A stretch of DNA of 11,942 bases, from assembly GCA_026770585.1 (NCBI GenBank), contig MU647171.1, positions 21,591-33,532 of the forward strand, in the 5' to 3' direction. Under the pieces are notes generated by a model. The model was given only the letters and a program-made list of their open reading frames with translations, was not told where the DNA came from and searched no databases. Positions 4,801-9,852 of the stretch are shown here, in pieces (position 1 is the first letter of the stretch; every line of letters begins with the position of its first letter). The position numbers and the translations under genes were made by a program. This DNA comes from Baffinella frigidus. Its lineage: Eukaryota; Cryptophyceae; Cryptomonadales; Baffinellaceae.

Positions 4801-6301
4801 GTGTTGATACCCCGGGCGGGCTATCCCAGAGACGCTACTAGATACCCCTCAAGGCAAGGTTTTCAAAAGTTCACACCCGTATCCACATACGGTTTAAAAA
4901 ATCCACCCCCCTCCTGCAATCTGGCGTGGCAGCTGAAAGCCACGCAAGAGGGTTATTCCAGCATACCCCGGTCTTGATACCCCTGGGTATCACGGGAGCG
5001 TGCATTAAATGCGGACCCGGACACAGGGGCCAGGGGGCTACACCCTGAACCCTACAGGGGTACCTCGCTCATAAGAAACCGCCCCCCCCCCCCTAGGGAC
5101 CACCGTAGGGCCCTAGGCATGGGCCTACTGTAGGGTCCTAGGCGGAGCCAGTTTCTTATGAGCGAGGTACCCCTGTAGCGTAGCGTGCTGACACGGTCCC
5201 TGATGCGATTTCTTGTGGAAACCTTTTCACTTTTAAAAAACTTCGGCAATGAAATTTACTACACATAACGATATTCAATAGTAACATCAAAGCAAACGTG
5301 CAGTAATTTTCAGTGAATCTAGTTTTTTTAAGTTCCACGAAAAAGGTCTCCACGTTCGATTGCGCGACACTACACCTCACGCCCTACACGTGACGCAGAG
5401 TCCGAGTTCCATTTCCCCCGGATATCCGGGGGAAATGCGGTTGGAATCCAGTGCAAATGGATAAGATTATAGTACAAATACGCGACGGACGCAGGGTCTG
5501 GCGGGCACTCAACAAAACACCCTGAACCGTAGCGTAGCGTGCTGATACGGTCCCTGATGCGATTGATCAGCACTACACCTTACACGCTACACTTGGACGC
5601 CCTATGATGACCCCATTCGTATCAACACGTTCGTTTATCCTCGTAGCATGATATTGCACTGCGGTGCACATGTCTTCCAGTTTCCGGGTCATTTCCACCC
5701 TAGATTTTACGCGGAGCAATTGTAAAAAGCAATGGCTCTAGTAGAGTCCCTCTCAGGGACTTTCGATCCACTTTTGGCGTGTATTCCCCCTGAAATTCGA
5801 GAAATTGACTTTTGCAACTGCTCCTCGTCCGATCTTGGGTGGGTTGCTGTGCACATATCTTCCAGTTTCCTGAAAAAAATGGCCAGGGTCATTTCTACTC
5901 CTTTCGTCTGACATTTTGTGAAACGCGACGCTGGGTCCTGAGGGCGTCGCTTCGGTTTTCGATTTTCGCCTTGAGTTAACTAATACAAAAACTCCGCCCT
6001 GGCAGTGCACTATACCTTACACGCCACACTTGGACGCAGGGTCCGGAGGGCGCGGCGGGCATCTTGGGGCCGGATGGTCCCCAGGGCGTCGAGGGGCCCC
6101 GGTCTGCCCCTACACCCCAACCCCCCCAACCCCCCAACAAACCCACAACCCCCCTACACCCTACACCCTACCCTACCTTCAACCCCCTACCCTACCTTAC
6201 TCTACCCTACCCTACCCTACCCTACCCTACCCTACCCTACCCTACCCACCCTACCCTAACTCCCCCGACCACGCAGAGGGCTTCGCAGATCGCTCCGTTA
6301 A
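1670..6301 (+). CDS. Collagen-like type II membrane protein gene (multi-exon)
   Basis: Exon model: 1670-1822, 2013-2304, 2409-2461, 2982-3036, 3179-3282, 3430-3471, 3800-3841, 6040-6101, 6277-6301, skipping a frame-breaking cassette at 3568-3608. It gives about 275 residues. Residues 1-27 are a cytosolic tail ending RRK; 28-47 are a hydrophobic helix, so topology is N-in/C-out (type II). Residues 82-103 have regular a/d hydrophobics (L82, L85, L92, V96, M99, L103), a likely trimerising coiled coil. From 122 come Gly-X-Y triplets, with QPEAL interruptions in the cassettes. The first five exons join in frame with an unbroken triplet register, strong evidence for the splice sites. Most donors are non-consensus GT sites (GTTTCC, GTGCGA, GTGCGC, GTACAC, GTCCTT); CTGAC branch points precede exons 2 and 4. 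Known transmembrane collagens share this tail-helix-coil-collagen order. A surface or matrix role is inferred. The end is uncertain: it could stop earlier, or continue past 6301 by other splicing. Confidence 0.6.
2013..2304 (+). CDS. Collagen-like gene, exon 2: coiled coil and start of Gly-X-Y
   Basis: The acceptor is GGCTGGCACAG at 2012, with a branch point CTGAC at 1981-1985; a second AG three bases on (2015) would remove one Gln. It encodes a linker (QLSSPVALFGWTKD), a charged helical region whose hydrophobic residues fall at 3/4 spacing (residues 82-103), then nine Gly-X-Y triplets starting GPD GPR GPT. The donor is CAGG then GT at 2305, phase 1. Reading through reaches a stop at 2358-2360. 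Confidence 0.7.
2409..2461 (+). CDS. Collagen-like gene, exon 3
   Basis: 53 bases. The acceptor is ACACACAG at 2408; the first two bases complete a glycine codon split by the intron. It reads DSG DEG RQG DEG PPG PE, all in triplet register with exon 2, and ends phase 0 before GTGCGC. The 104-base intron before it has a CTAAT branch-point-like word near 2384. An exon this small would be missed by ORF length filters; the exact register across both junctions is the evidence. Confidence 0.7.
2486..2919. mobile_element. Inverted-repeat insert filling intron 3
   Basis: Two 28-base arms, 2486-2513 (GTTGACTGAACCGGG...) and 2892-2919 (...CCCGGTTCAGTCAAC), are inverted and match at 26 positions. They enclose most of the 520-base intron 3. 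Next to the left arm a second inverted copy of the same end (2533-2561, ending ATCAGTCAAC) forms a smaller foldback. The family-C element at 2668-2827 sits inside. The intron therefore looks like nested insertions with little other sequence. Confidence 0.6.
2668..2827. mobile_element. Family-C MITE-like element in intron 3
   Basis: The imperfect terminal inverted repeats begin CCACACAG at 2668 and end CTGTGTGG at 2827, continuing through GAAGGGAATTTCG / CGAAATCCCTTC. The core (about 2745-2785) contains CCTACTGTAGGGTCCTAGGC, very like the cores of families A and B elsewhere in the window. There is no coding capacity. Confidence 0.6.
2982..3036 (+). CDS. Collagen-like gene, exon 4
   Basis: The acceptor GAACGAGCAG ends at 2981, 21 bases after a CTGAC branch point (2956-2960). 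The 55 bases read GPK GPP GSQ GKL GPK GPD plus one base, continuing the triplet register from GPE of exon 3. The neighbouring acceptor at 2978 would insert a Gln and break register. The donor is GT at 3037, phase 1. Confidence 0.7.
3037..3178. repeat. Intron 4: telomere-like and AAACACG microsatellite tract
   Basis: The intron is built from CCCTAAACCCCCAACCCCC-type sequence followed by tandem CGAAACA/CGAAACC units up to the acceptor at 3178. Degenerate telomere-like repeats make up almost the whole intron. Similar short tracts lie at 4308-4337 (GGTTTAGGGTTTAGGGG) and 8017-8040. Confidence 0.6.
3179..3282 (+). CDS. Collagen-like gene, exon 5, ending in the first cassette copy
   Basis: The acceptor CAACCAG ends at 3178 and completes the split glycine. 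It reads VSG NMG PEG YAG TDG PVG AQG and then the cassette GEPGPAQPEALGPQ, where QPEAL interrupts the triplets. The donor is CAG then GTCCTT at 3283, phase 0. The final 42 bases recur as separate exons downstream. Confidence 0.7.
3430..3471 (+). CDS. Collagen-like gene, cassette exon 6
   Basis: A 42-base exon, phase 0 at both ends, acceptor GCGCGCAG, donor CAG then GTCCTT. It encodes GEPGPSQPEALGPQ, differing from the cassette at 3241-3282 by one residue (Ser for Ala) and by synonymous changes. It can be included or skipped without shifting frame. Confidence 0.6.
3478..3566 (+). repeat. AT-rich intron module, first copy
   Basis: Repeated TATACGTCTATTATACATCT words ending TAGTCGCTACATCTGTT. 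The same module, diverged and with a (TA)n run, follows the last cassette at 3848-3960. Confidence 0.6.
3568..3608 (+). pseudogene. Frame-breaking third cassette copy
   Basis: Nucleotide match to the cassette is essentially complete from 3567 to 3608. The only acceptor, TGTAG, uses the first base of the glycine codon as the G of AG. The spliced exon would therefore be 41 bases and out of frame, giving an Arg/Ser/Leu-rich frame with no Gly-X-Y. Most likely it is skipped or dead. The donor (CAG then GTGCCT) is intact. Confidence 0.5.
3800..3841 (+). CDS. Collagen-like gene, cassette exon 8
   Basis: 42 bases, phase 0, acceptor AACCTCCAG at 3799, encoding GDPGPAQPEALGPH. The donor is CAT then GTACTG at 3842, weaker than in the other copies. 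Differences from copy 1 are few and leave the glycines in place. Confidence 0.5.
3848..3960 (+). repeat. AT-rich intron module, second copy with (TA)n run
   Basis: A pure TA dinucleotide run of about 13 units at about 3849-3875 precedes a diverged copy of the 3478-3566 module, again containing TAGTCGCTACATCTGTT. Confidence 0.6.
4055..4154. repeat. Perfect 26-bp inverted repeat
   Basis: The arm at 4055-4080 (GCTGTGTGGTTCCGCAGGAA...) is exactly inverted at 4129-4154. Inside the loop is a third, direct copy with one change (4084-4110) and a duplicated GTCTATGAGCGGTA word. The terminal CTGTGTGG recalls the ends of the family-C element in intron 3, so this may be a related, rearranged end. Confidence 0.7.
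4161..4236. mobile_element. Family-D foldback element, copy 1
   Basis: GGCAATGAAATTCACTATAC on the left pairs imperfectly with GTGTAGTAATTTTAATAGCCC on the right. It is related to the elements at 5215-5353 and 9197-9310 and is the most worn of the three. Confidence 0.5.
4308..4337 (+). repeat. Interstitial telomere-like tract
   Basis: GGGGTTATAAGGTTTAGGG followed by TTTAGGGG: a short run of TTTAGGG-type units within non-coding sequence. This hints at the telomere type of the organism but does not prove it. Confidence 0.4.
4464..4962. mobile_element. About 500-bp element with 29-bp inverted ends and internal minisatellite
   Basis: 4464-4492 (GCTGGAATAACCCTCTTGCG...) is inverted at 4934-4962 with one mismatch. 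The left end grades directly into a tandem array of its own terminal sequence. The interior (4690-4930) holds no ORF of note and a decayed copy of the CACCCTGAACCC repeat. A non-autonomous element is the best reading; no target duplication is clear. Confidence 0.5.
4474..4685 (+). repeat. 19-bp minisatellite with 69-bp higher-order repeat
   Basis: Six units of 19 bp on the pattern CCCTCTTGCGTGGCTTTCA run from 4474 to 4587. The last two units plus a TTGGCGCGGTG...GATACCTT spacer form a 69-bp block (4548-4616) duplicated at 4617-4685. Open frames across it are repeat translations. Confidence 0.75.
5053..5177 (-). mobile_element. Family-A MITE-like element, copy A1
   Basis: It begins TACAGGGGTACCTCGCTCAT and ends with the exact inverse at 5177. 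The core has CCTAGG words and CCTACTGTAGGGTCCTAGG, in opposite orientation to copy A2. The flanks match an unoccupied copy of the same host repeat around 5517-5564, which defines the element as CAGGGG...CCCCTG with a TA target duplication (5053-5054 and 5176-5177). It has no coding capacity, so it would need a transposase supplied elsewhere. Confidence 0.85.
5215..5353. mobile_element. Family-D foldback element, copy 2
   Basis: The ends GTGGAAACC / GGTCTCCAC are followed inward by imperfect arms containing AACTTCGGCAATGAAATTTA and the GTAATTTTCAGTGAATCTAG side. Inner ACTACAC / GTGCAGT words match the other family-D copies. Arms are worn. Confidence 0.55.
5411..5436. repeat. Perfect 26-bp palindrome
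   Basis: ATTTCCCCCGGAT / ATCCGGGGGAAAT with no loop. The DNA could extrude as a cruciform, or the palindrome could be a remnant of joined element ends. Confidence 0.8.
5565..6000. other. AT-richer stretch with a worn direct duplication
   Basis: There is no exon I can support. GTGCACATGTCTTCCAGTTT at 5664 recurs as GTGCACATATCTTCCAGTTT at 5849, each followed by GGGTCATTTC; the second copy has about 16 inserted bases. Words such as CACTTGGACGC at about 5590 and 6027 show that the sequence leading into the 6040 exon was also duplicated. An 85-codon minus-strand frame (5753-6010) has no start or splice support. Confidence 0.45.
6040..6101 (+). CDS. Collagen-like exon 9, distal
   Basis: The acceptor TTGGACGCAG ends at 6039. 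The 62 bases read GPE GAA GIL GPD GPQ GVE GP plus two bases: seven triplets, the last completed across the intron, phase 0 in, phase 2 out (GT at 6102). It fits phase 0 from the last cassette. The implied intron 3842-6039 is about 2.2 kb and full of repeats. It could instead belong to a second collagen-like gene whose 5' part is lost. Confidence 0.6.
6110..6261 (+). repeat. CCCTA tandem tract
   Basis: It begins with CCCCAACCCCCC-like sequence and passes into a nearly pure CCCTA array (about 6184-6260). It lies between the 6040-6101 exon and a candidate acceptor, so it may be an intron like the one at 3037-3178. Confidence 0.75.
6277..6301 (+). CDS. Possible terminal exon of the collagen-like gene
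   Basis: The acceptor CCACGCAG ends at 6276 after a pyrimidine-rich CCCTA tract. Joined in phase 2 it adds about eight basic residues (RGLRRSLR) and a TAA at 6299-6301. The basic end is plausible but there is no Gly-X-Y to confirm it; an alternative AG at 6288 gives a shorter tail with the same stop. Confidence 0.25.
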
Positions 6302-6595
6302 TTTTCGTGGTACTAGTTGAGAATTGCTAGGTACAGAGACATCTTGTGAACCGAAATTTCGACCATGTTTCTGGTCGGGATTTCCTTAGAAGCCCACTGA
6401 GTGGCCATCACCCAATCAATTGAGTCCCACCAATCATGGCGAATGAGGACGCGTACCGGCCCTACGGGGTCCTAGGCTCCTAGGAAGAGGCCTGGCGAGG
6501 AACCCTAGGGCGTGATCTCGTTCGCAATTAACCCCTGTACCGGACCCTACTGTGCCGCTCTTCTGATTTCCGGGGTGCAGAATTAGTGACTGTGG
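6302..6595. other. No gene seen; fragment of A/B-type core
   Basis: I see no coding exon. At 6458-6505, CCCTACGGGGTCCTAGGCTCCTAGG resembles the shared core of element families A-C without their ends, so it may be a decayed copy. Confidence 0.4.
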
Positions 6596-6705
6596 TATCC
6601 CTCAAGTGGCGAGTAGGCGCACACGCCCTACCGTAGGGCCCTAGGACCTGCCTAGGACCTCTTGGTTGGGGGTCGATTTTGACCCCCCTCGCCACTTGAG
6701 GGATA
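6596..6705. mobile_element. Family-B MITE-like element, copy B1
   Basis: Ends TATCCCTCAAGTGGCGAG and CTCGCCACTTGAGGGATA. The core runs CGCCCTACCGTAGGGCCCTAG, then the internal stem GGGGGTC / GACCCCC near the right end. Opposite orientation to B2. Confidence 0.8.
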
Positions 6706-6820
6706 AGTGTTGATGTGGATGCAACCAACCCTCTTGGGCGGCGCTGACAGGGTTACCTCGAATATGTGAAAAAGCACCTCCCCTTCCGTATGCCGATACC
6801 GAGGGTCCTATCGTGGTCCC

Positions 6821-6925
6821 TATCCCTTAAGTGGCGAGGCGGTCAAAATTGACCGCCAAGAGGTCCTAGGCAGGTCCTAGGGCCCTACGGTAGGGCGTAT
6901 GAGCCTTCTCGCCACTTAAGGGATA
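6821..6925. mobile_element. Family-B MITE-like element, copy B2
   Basis: Ends TATCCCTTAAGTGGCGAG / CTCGCCACTTAAGGGATA. The internal stem GGCGGTCAA / TTGACCGCC lies just inside the left end, followed by GGTCCTAGGCAGGTCCTAGG and CCCTACGGTAGGGCGTATGAG. TA/TA flanks suit a TA target duplication. Confidence 0.85.
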
Positions 6926-7118
6926 TATGAGTGGGGCGTTTTCTGGTGTTCGGGGTGGCCCTGCAAGCGGTCCACGCCAGGGCACTCGAAACATCCACTC
7001 TTGACATCTTTCAAGAGAAATGCCTTGAATTCTTAAGTCAACCGCGACAGATCTGTCACGGATAAGGCGTCGGTTTCCCTCGATCATTCTGGCGTGGTTG
7101 GGGGGTTCTCGCCAACGT
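6926..7118. other. No feature seen
   Basis: About 190 bases between B2 and E5 with no repeat match or exon that I can support. Confidence 0.4.
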
Positions 7119-7278
7119 CTAGCTCTGCCTCACCAAATCCTAGCGCTGGCCCACTCGGTTTGACCGACTATCCTCAAGTTGATACGCTGGGTTTGCGGTT
7201 CAAATTCGTGAACTTTGGTGCGAAAAAAATCCCGGGCTCACCAAATTGGTGAGCCCAGAAAGACTGAGACAGAGCTGG
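7119..7278. mobile_element. Family-E element, copy E5
   Basis: It starts CTAGCTCTGCCTCACC and ends AGACTGAGACAGAGCTGG. Inside are TTCAAATTCGTGAACTTTGG and the hairpin GGGCTCACCAAATTGGTGAGCCC. It is the same family as the array at 331-955, about 6 kb away. Confidence 0.65.
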
Positions 7279-7331
7279 GATGGTGTGGAGCCCGAGGGAT
7301 GGGCCCAGGGCGCGCATCCGCTGTTGCGCTC

Positions 7332-7453
7332 TACAGGGGTACCTCGCTCATAAGAAACCGCCCCCCCCCTAGGACCCTACAGCGGGCCTATGTCTAAGTC
7401 CCTACGGTGTTCCTAGGGGGTGGGCGGTTTCTTATGAGCGAGGTACCCCTGTA
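7332..7453 (+). mobile_element. Family-A MITE-like element, copy A2
   Basis: Complete: TACAGGGGTACCTCGCTCAT at the left and its inverse ending CCCCTGTA at 7453. The core is CCTAGGACCCTACAGCGGG ... CCCTACGGTGTTCCTAGG. Its right end runs straight into a tandem amplification of its terminal bases. Confidence 0.85.
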
Positions 7454-7565
7454 ATTCGGTACCCCTGAAATTCGGTACCCCTGAAATTCGGTACCCCTGA
7501 AATTCGGTACCCCTGTAATTCGGTACCCCTGAAATTCGGTACCCCTGTAATTCGGTACCCCTGTA
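7454..7565 (+). repeat. Seven-unit 16-bp array derived from the family-A terminus
   Basis: Seven units of ATTCGGTACCCCTGAA or ATTCGGTACCCCTGTA. GGTACCCCTGTA is the family-A terminal sequence, so the array appears to have grown from the right end of A2. Units alternate only in AA versus TA at the end. Confidence 0.85.
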
Positions 7566-7860
7566 TGGCACTGCATTCGCAACTCAGTGCTGAATCTCCC
7601 CTAGTCGACTTTGGTTCTCGATATCCTGTCGATGCGTACTGCCCCTGATCTCCCTACGGGGGAGGGCTAGGTGGTTTCTTGGAGCCCTTTTTACCCATAT
7701 CCTGCGGTTACTTTTCCGTCAAAGTCAGTTATTCAGTTATTTGTGGGCATTTCCGGCAACTTTTGCCGATTTCAAGGGGAAATAATAGATGGACGCAGGG
7801 CGTGAAATGACATGTAGCTCTCCCGCGTAGCCCGTCTCTGGGTTGTGCAGTGGGCATACA

Positions 7861-7969
7861 TATCCCATCCCTGAAGTGCCCATAGGGTGAATATTCACCC
7901 TAACTCGTCCTAGGCAGGTCCGAGGGCCCTACCGTAGGGCGTATGAGCCTACTGGCCACTTAAGGGATA
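7861..7969. mobile_element. Family-B MITE-like element, copy B3
   Basis: The left end is altered (TATCCCATCCCTGAAGTG) and the right end is good (GGCCACTTAAGGGATA). The internal stem is GGGTGAA / TTCACCC instead of the GGTCAA type of other copies, followed by TCCTAGGCAGGTCCGAGGG. Confidence 0.7.
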
Positions 7970-8070
7970 TCAGCGCCCTTCACCTGATGTCCTGTCTCTG
8001 TGGTGTGACCCGAGATCCTAAACCCCAAACCCCAAACCCGAACAGTGGTGCCCAGGGCGCGGCGGATCGT

Positions 8071-8418
8071 CGTTAAGCGCTCGAAAGTGGGGGGCAGGCG
8101 GAGAGTTGTGAGGAGGCCTAAGTGAATCTACTTCGGAGGCCTAAGTGGCGTCCTCATAACCTTGCGTCCTTAGATACCCGTAGAGCCTAGATACCCACAG
8201 CGCTCGAAAGTGGGGGCAGGCGGGGAGTTGTGAGGAGGGGTATGGGGGGGAGCGTGCTCGTCCAGGATGGTGCAAAAGCTTCGTTAAGCGCGGCGCTCGC
8301 TTCGAGTGGGGGCAGGCGGAGAGTTGTGAGGCCCAGTGTCCGCCTATGTTGGGAGCTCGAAGAACCTGACGGACCTAGGGGGGGGGGGGGGGGGGGGGCG
8401 TGCTCGTCCAGGATGGTG
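8071..8418 (+). repeat. GC-rich direct repeats inside element G
   Basis: A unit with TCGAAAGTGGGGGCAGGCGG and GAGTTGTGAGG occurs at 8071-8117, 8199-8238 and, modified, 8282-8330. GCGTGCTCGTCCAGGATGGT occurs at 8252 and 8398. AGGCCTAAGTG and TAGATACCC words are also doubled (8114/8136; 8171/8189). The open frame crossing this on the plus strand is a product of the repeats. Confidence 0.6.
8378..8398 (+). repeat. 21-base guanine run
   Basis: An uninterrupted G tract that could fold into a quadruplex. It lies between copies of the GTGCTCGTCCAGGATGG repeat. Its length is prone to sequencing error. Confidence 0.7.
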
Positions 8419-8580
8419 GAAGCGCTTTCGTGGCCACGGGGCGCGGGGCAGTGCCGTGGCTGTGTGCGGATTGCTGTAAAGCGCGAAGTGTGTTTGGATG
8501 CCTCGTTCACTCGGCATCGTTCGAATGGTGATTGGATGCCTGCTTACTTCATTATTATTCATCATTCTTTCGCGCGTACA

Positions 8581-8754
8581 TGTAGGGCCCTAGCGGGATA
8601 CCTCGCATACAGGGGTACCTCGCTCATAAGAAAACGCCCCTCCCTAGGACCCTACAGTAGGACCATGCCTAGGGCCCTATGGTGGTCCTCGGGGGGTGGG
8701 CGGTTTCTTATGAGCGAGGTACCCCTGTAGGGCCCTAGCGGGATACCTCGCATA
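8581..8754. repeat. 29-bp direct repeats flanking element A3
   Basis: TGTAGGGCCCTAGCGGGATA... (8581-8609) is repeated exactly at 8726-8754, the second copy overlapping the last bases of A3. GGGATACCTCGCATAAGAA resembles a decayed family-A end, so A3 appears to sit in or beside an older relative. Confidence 0.7.
8608..8729 (+). mobile_element. Family-A MITE-like element, copy A3
   Basis: Complete ends TACAGGGGTACC / GGTACCCCTGTA. The core is CCTAGGACCCTACAGTAGG then CCTAGGGCCCTATGGTGGTCC. Lies within element G. Confidence 0.85.
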
Positions 8755-8932
8755 AGAACATGCCCACTGCACAACCCAGAGACGGGCTACGCGGGAGAGC
8801 TACATGTCATTTTACGCCCTGCGTCCATCTATTATTTTCCCTTGAAATCGGCAAAAGTTGCCGGAAATGCCCACAAATAATTGACTTTGACGGAACCTTG
8901 CTCCAGGGGCGGTCGGTCGTCGTGTCCTTGGA

Positions 8933-9074
8933 ACCAGAGGGTTGACTAAATCTCGCGTTGGCTAGTCAACCCTCTGGTACTAATTTAAGAACACGCACGG
9001 TTCGAATCCGTTTCGAATCCGTTGCGTACATGTATTCTTAAGTTACGGGTTCTTGTACACGAGGTATCCCTGTA
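8933..9074 (+). repeat. Hairpin-plus-tail repeat, copy 1
   Basis: The perfect stem ACCAGAGGGTTGACTA / TAGTCAACCCTCTGGT (8933-8948, 8963-8978) is followed by ACACGCACGGTTCGAATCCG and ends TTCTTGTACACGAGG then TATCCCTGTA. A second copy lies at 9649-9762. GGTTCGAATCC resembles a tRNA B box, but no tRNA folds here. Confidence 0.6.
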
Positions 9075-9196
9075 GATCGGTGCCTGTCCTCACTCGCGAG
9101 TACAGGGGTTGCTCGAAATTGAGGACACGCACCGCCCCTCGGATGGACCTATGCTCCGAGCACTACAGTGTACAGGGATATCTTAATCTCGATACA

Positions 9197-9310
9197 AGTA
9201 TTAATTAATTGCTTTTGGCAACGAAAATTACTACACGATTTGCTCATAAAAGTAATAGTAAAGCGTTTGTGTAGTAAATTTCGTTGCACCAAAAGCAATT
9301 AATTAATACT
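9197..9310. mobile_element. Family-D foldback element, copy 3 (well preserved)
   Basis: Arms 9197-9236 and 9269-9310 (AGTATTAATTAATTGCTTTT inward to ACTACAC) are inverted with one mismatch and a 2-base insertion, around a 32-base loop. AT-rich in a GC-rich setting. This is the best copy of family D. Confidence 0.75.
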
Positions 9311-9380
9311 TTTGTGAAGATGAATCTGGGCTATCCGAACACTTTTGGTCGAGCCTCGGTCGGTGTCGGTGGTCGTTAAT

Positions 9381-9501
9381 TACAGGGGTACCTCGCTCAT
9401 AAGAAACCGCCTTCCCCTAGGACCCCGCGGTAGGCCTATGCCTAGGGCCCTCCGGTGGTCCTAGGGGGGGGGCAGTTTCTTGTGAGCGAGGTAACCCTGT
9501 A
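9381..9501 (+). mobile_element. Family-A MITE-like element, copy A4
   Basis: Starts TACAGGGGTACCTCGCTCAT; the right end GTGAGCGAGGTAACCCTGTA carries two changes. The core has CCTAGGACCCCGCGGTAGG and CCTAGGGCCCTCCGGTGG. Confidence 0.8.
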
Positions 9502-9640
9502 CAGTGCTGTGCTTGTAAAGGCATCTCAACTACAAGAACCAGCCACCCCCCTAGGACCACTGTAGGCTCCTAGGAATACGCCTACAGCGGGCCCTTCGGC
9601 CTAGGTCTACCGTGGGCTCGTAGGAGTAGTACCCCTATAG
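9502..9640 (+). mobile_element. Degraded element with A/B-type core
   Basis: CACCCCCCTAGGACCACTGTAGG, CTCCTAGG and CTACAGCGGGCCC belong to the shared core, but the ends (CATCTCAACTACAAGAACC; GTAGTACCCCTATAG) only loosely match family A. An old copy abutting A4. Confidence 0.45.
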
Positions 9641-9648
9641 TACCTGCT

Positions 9649-9762
9649 GTTGATTAAACGCGAGATTGAGTCAACCCTCTGGTTCAAAATTAAAAACACG
9701 CAGGTTTCGAATCCGCCACGGGTTCTTGAGTTCTGGGTTCTTGTAACCCAGATATCCCTGTG
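9649..9762 (+). repeat. Hairpin-plus-tail repeat, copy 2, loop inverted
   Basis: GTTGATTAAACGCGAGATTG then AGTCAACCCTCTGGTT, followed by AAAACACGCAGGTTTCGAATCC and GATATCCCTGTGG. The tail is in the same direction as at 8933-9074, but the loop (ACGCGAGATT) is the reverse complement of that copy's loop (AATCTCGCGT). Confidence 0.6.
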
Positions 9763-9852
9763 GCCCTCTGCAGGGCCCTAGGCACCGTGTGTCTTAATTT
9801 TGAGTACAAGTAACCCCTGCACATCAAATGTCCGTCGAAAGGCTCCACCTCC

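Larger units (their letters stand above)
5178..5564 (+). repeat. Host repeat flanking A1, and its empty-site copy
   Basis: GCGTAGCGTGCTGA(C/T)ACGG and the following TCCCTGATGCGATT occur at 5178-5210, right of A1, and at 5532-5564. The left flank ACACCCTGAACC occurs at 5040-5051 and 5517-5528. The second locus lacks the A element. A third, more diverged copy is at 4777-4810. Confidence 0.75.
7714..8895. mobile_element. Element G: 1.2 kb with long near-identical terminal inverted repeats
   Basis: 7714-7857 and 8760-8895 are inverted copies. By eye they differ by three substitutions and one 8-base duplication (TTATTCAG) in the left arm. The interior has a B element against the left arm (7861-7969), an A element against the right arm (8608-8729), GC-rich direct repeats and a 21-G run. 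No transposase-like frame is present, so it is non-autonomous or a foldback structure. Close arm identity suggests recent origin or gene conversion. No target duplication is obvious outside the arms. Confidence 0.75.

Noticed and set aside
5753-6010. 85-codon minus-strand frame
   Set aside because: It crosses a worn direct duplication; no splice sites, start context or recognisable features.
6005-6330. Three overlapping Pro/Thr/Leu-rich plus-strand frames
   Set aside because: Beyond the 6040-6101 exon they translate the CCCTA tract, which is better read as an intron.
7454-7565. CRISPR-like regular array
   Set aside because: Units are directly adjacent with no spacers, and the setting is eukaryotic.
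7394-7582. Minus-strand frame with YRGTSLIRN-type peptide, also seen at other A copies
   Set aside because: It is the translation of the family-A terminal repeat and its 16-bp array. Such peptides probably appear in databases as spurious proteins.
8230-8730. 166-codon plus-strand frame in element G
   Set aside because: It runs through GC-rich direct repeats, a 21-G run and a whole family-A element; no protein family features.
8958-9012. tRNA or tRNA-derived SINE (GGTTCGAATCC B box with TGGCTAGT upstream)
   Set aside because: The A-box-like word is part of a 16-bp hairpin, no acceptor stem or anticodon arm pairs, and the second copy at 9700 has lost the fit.
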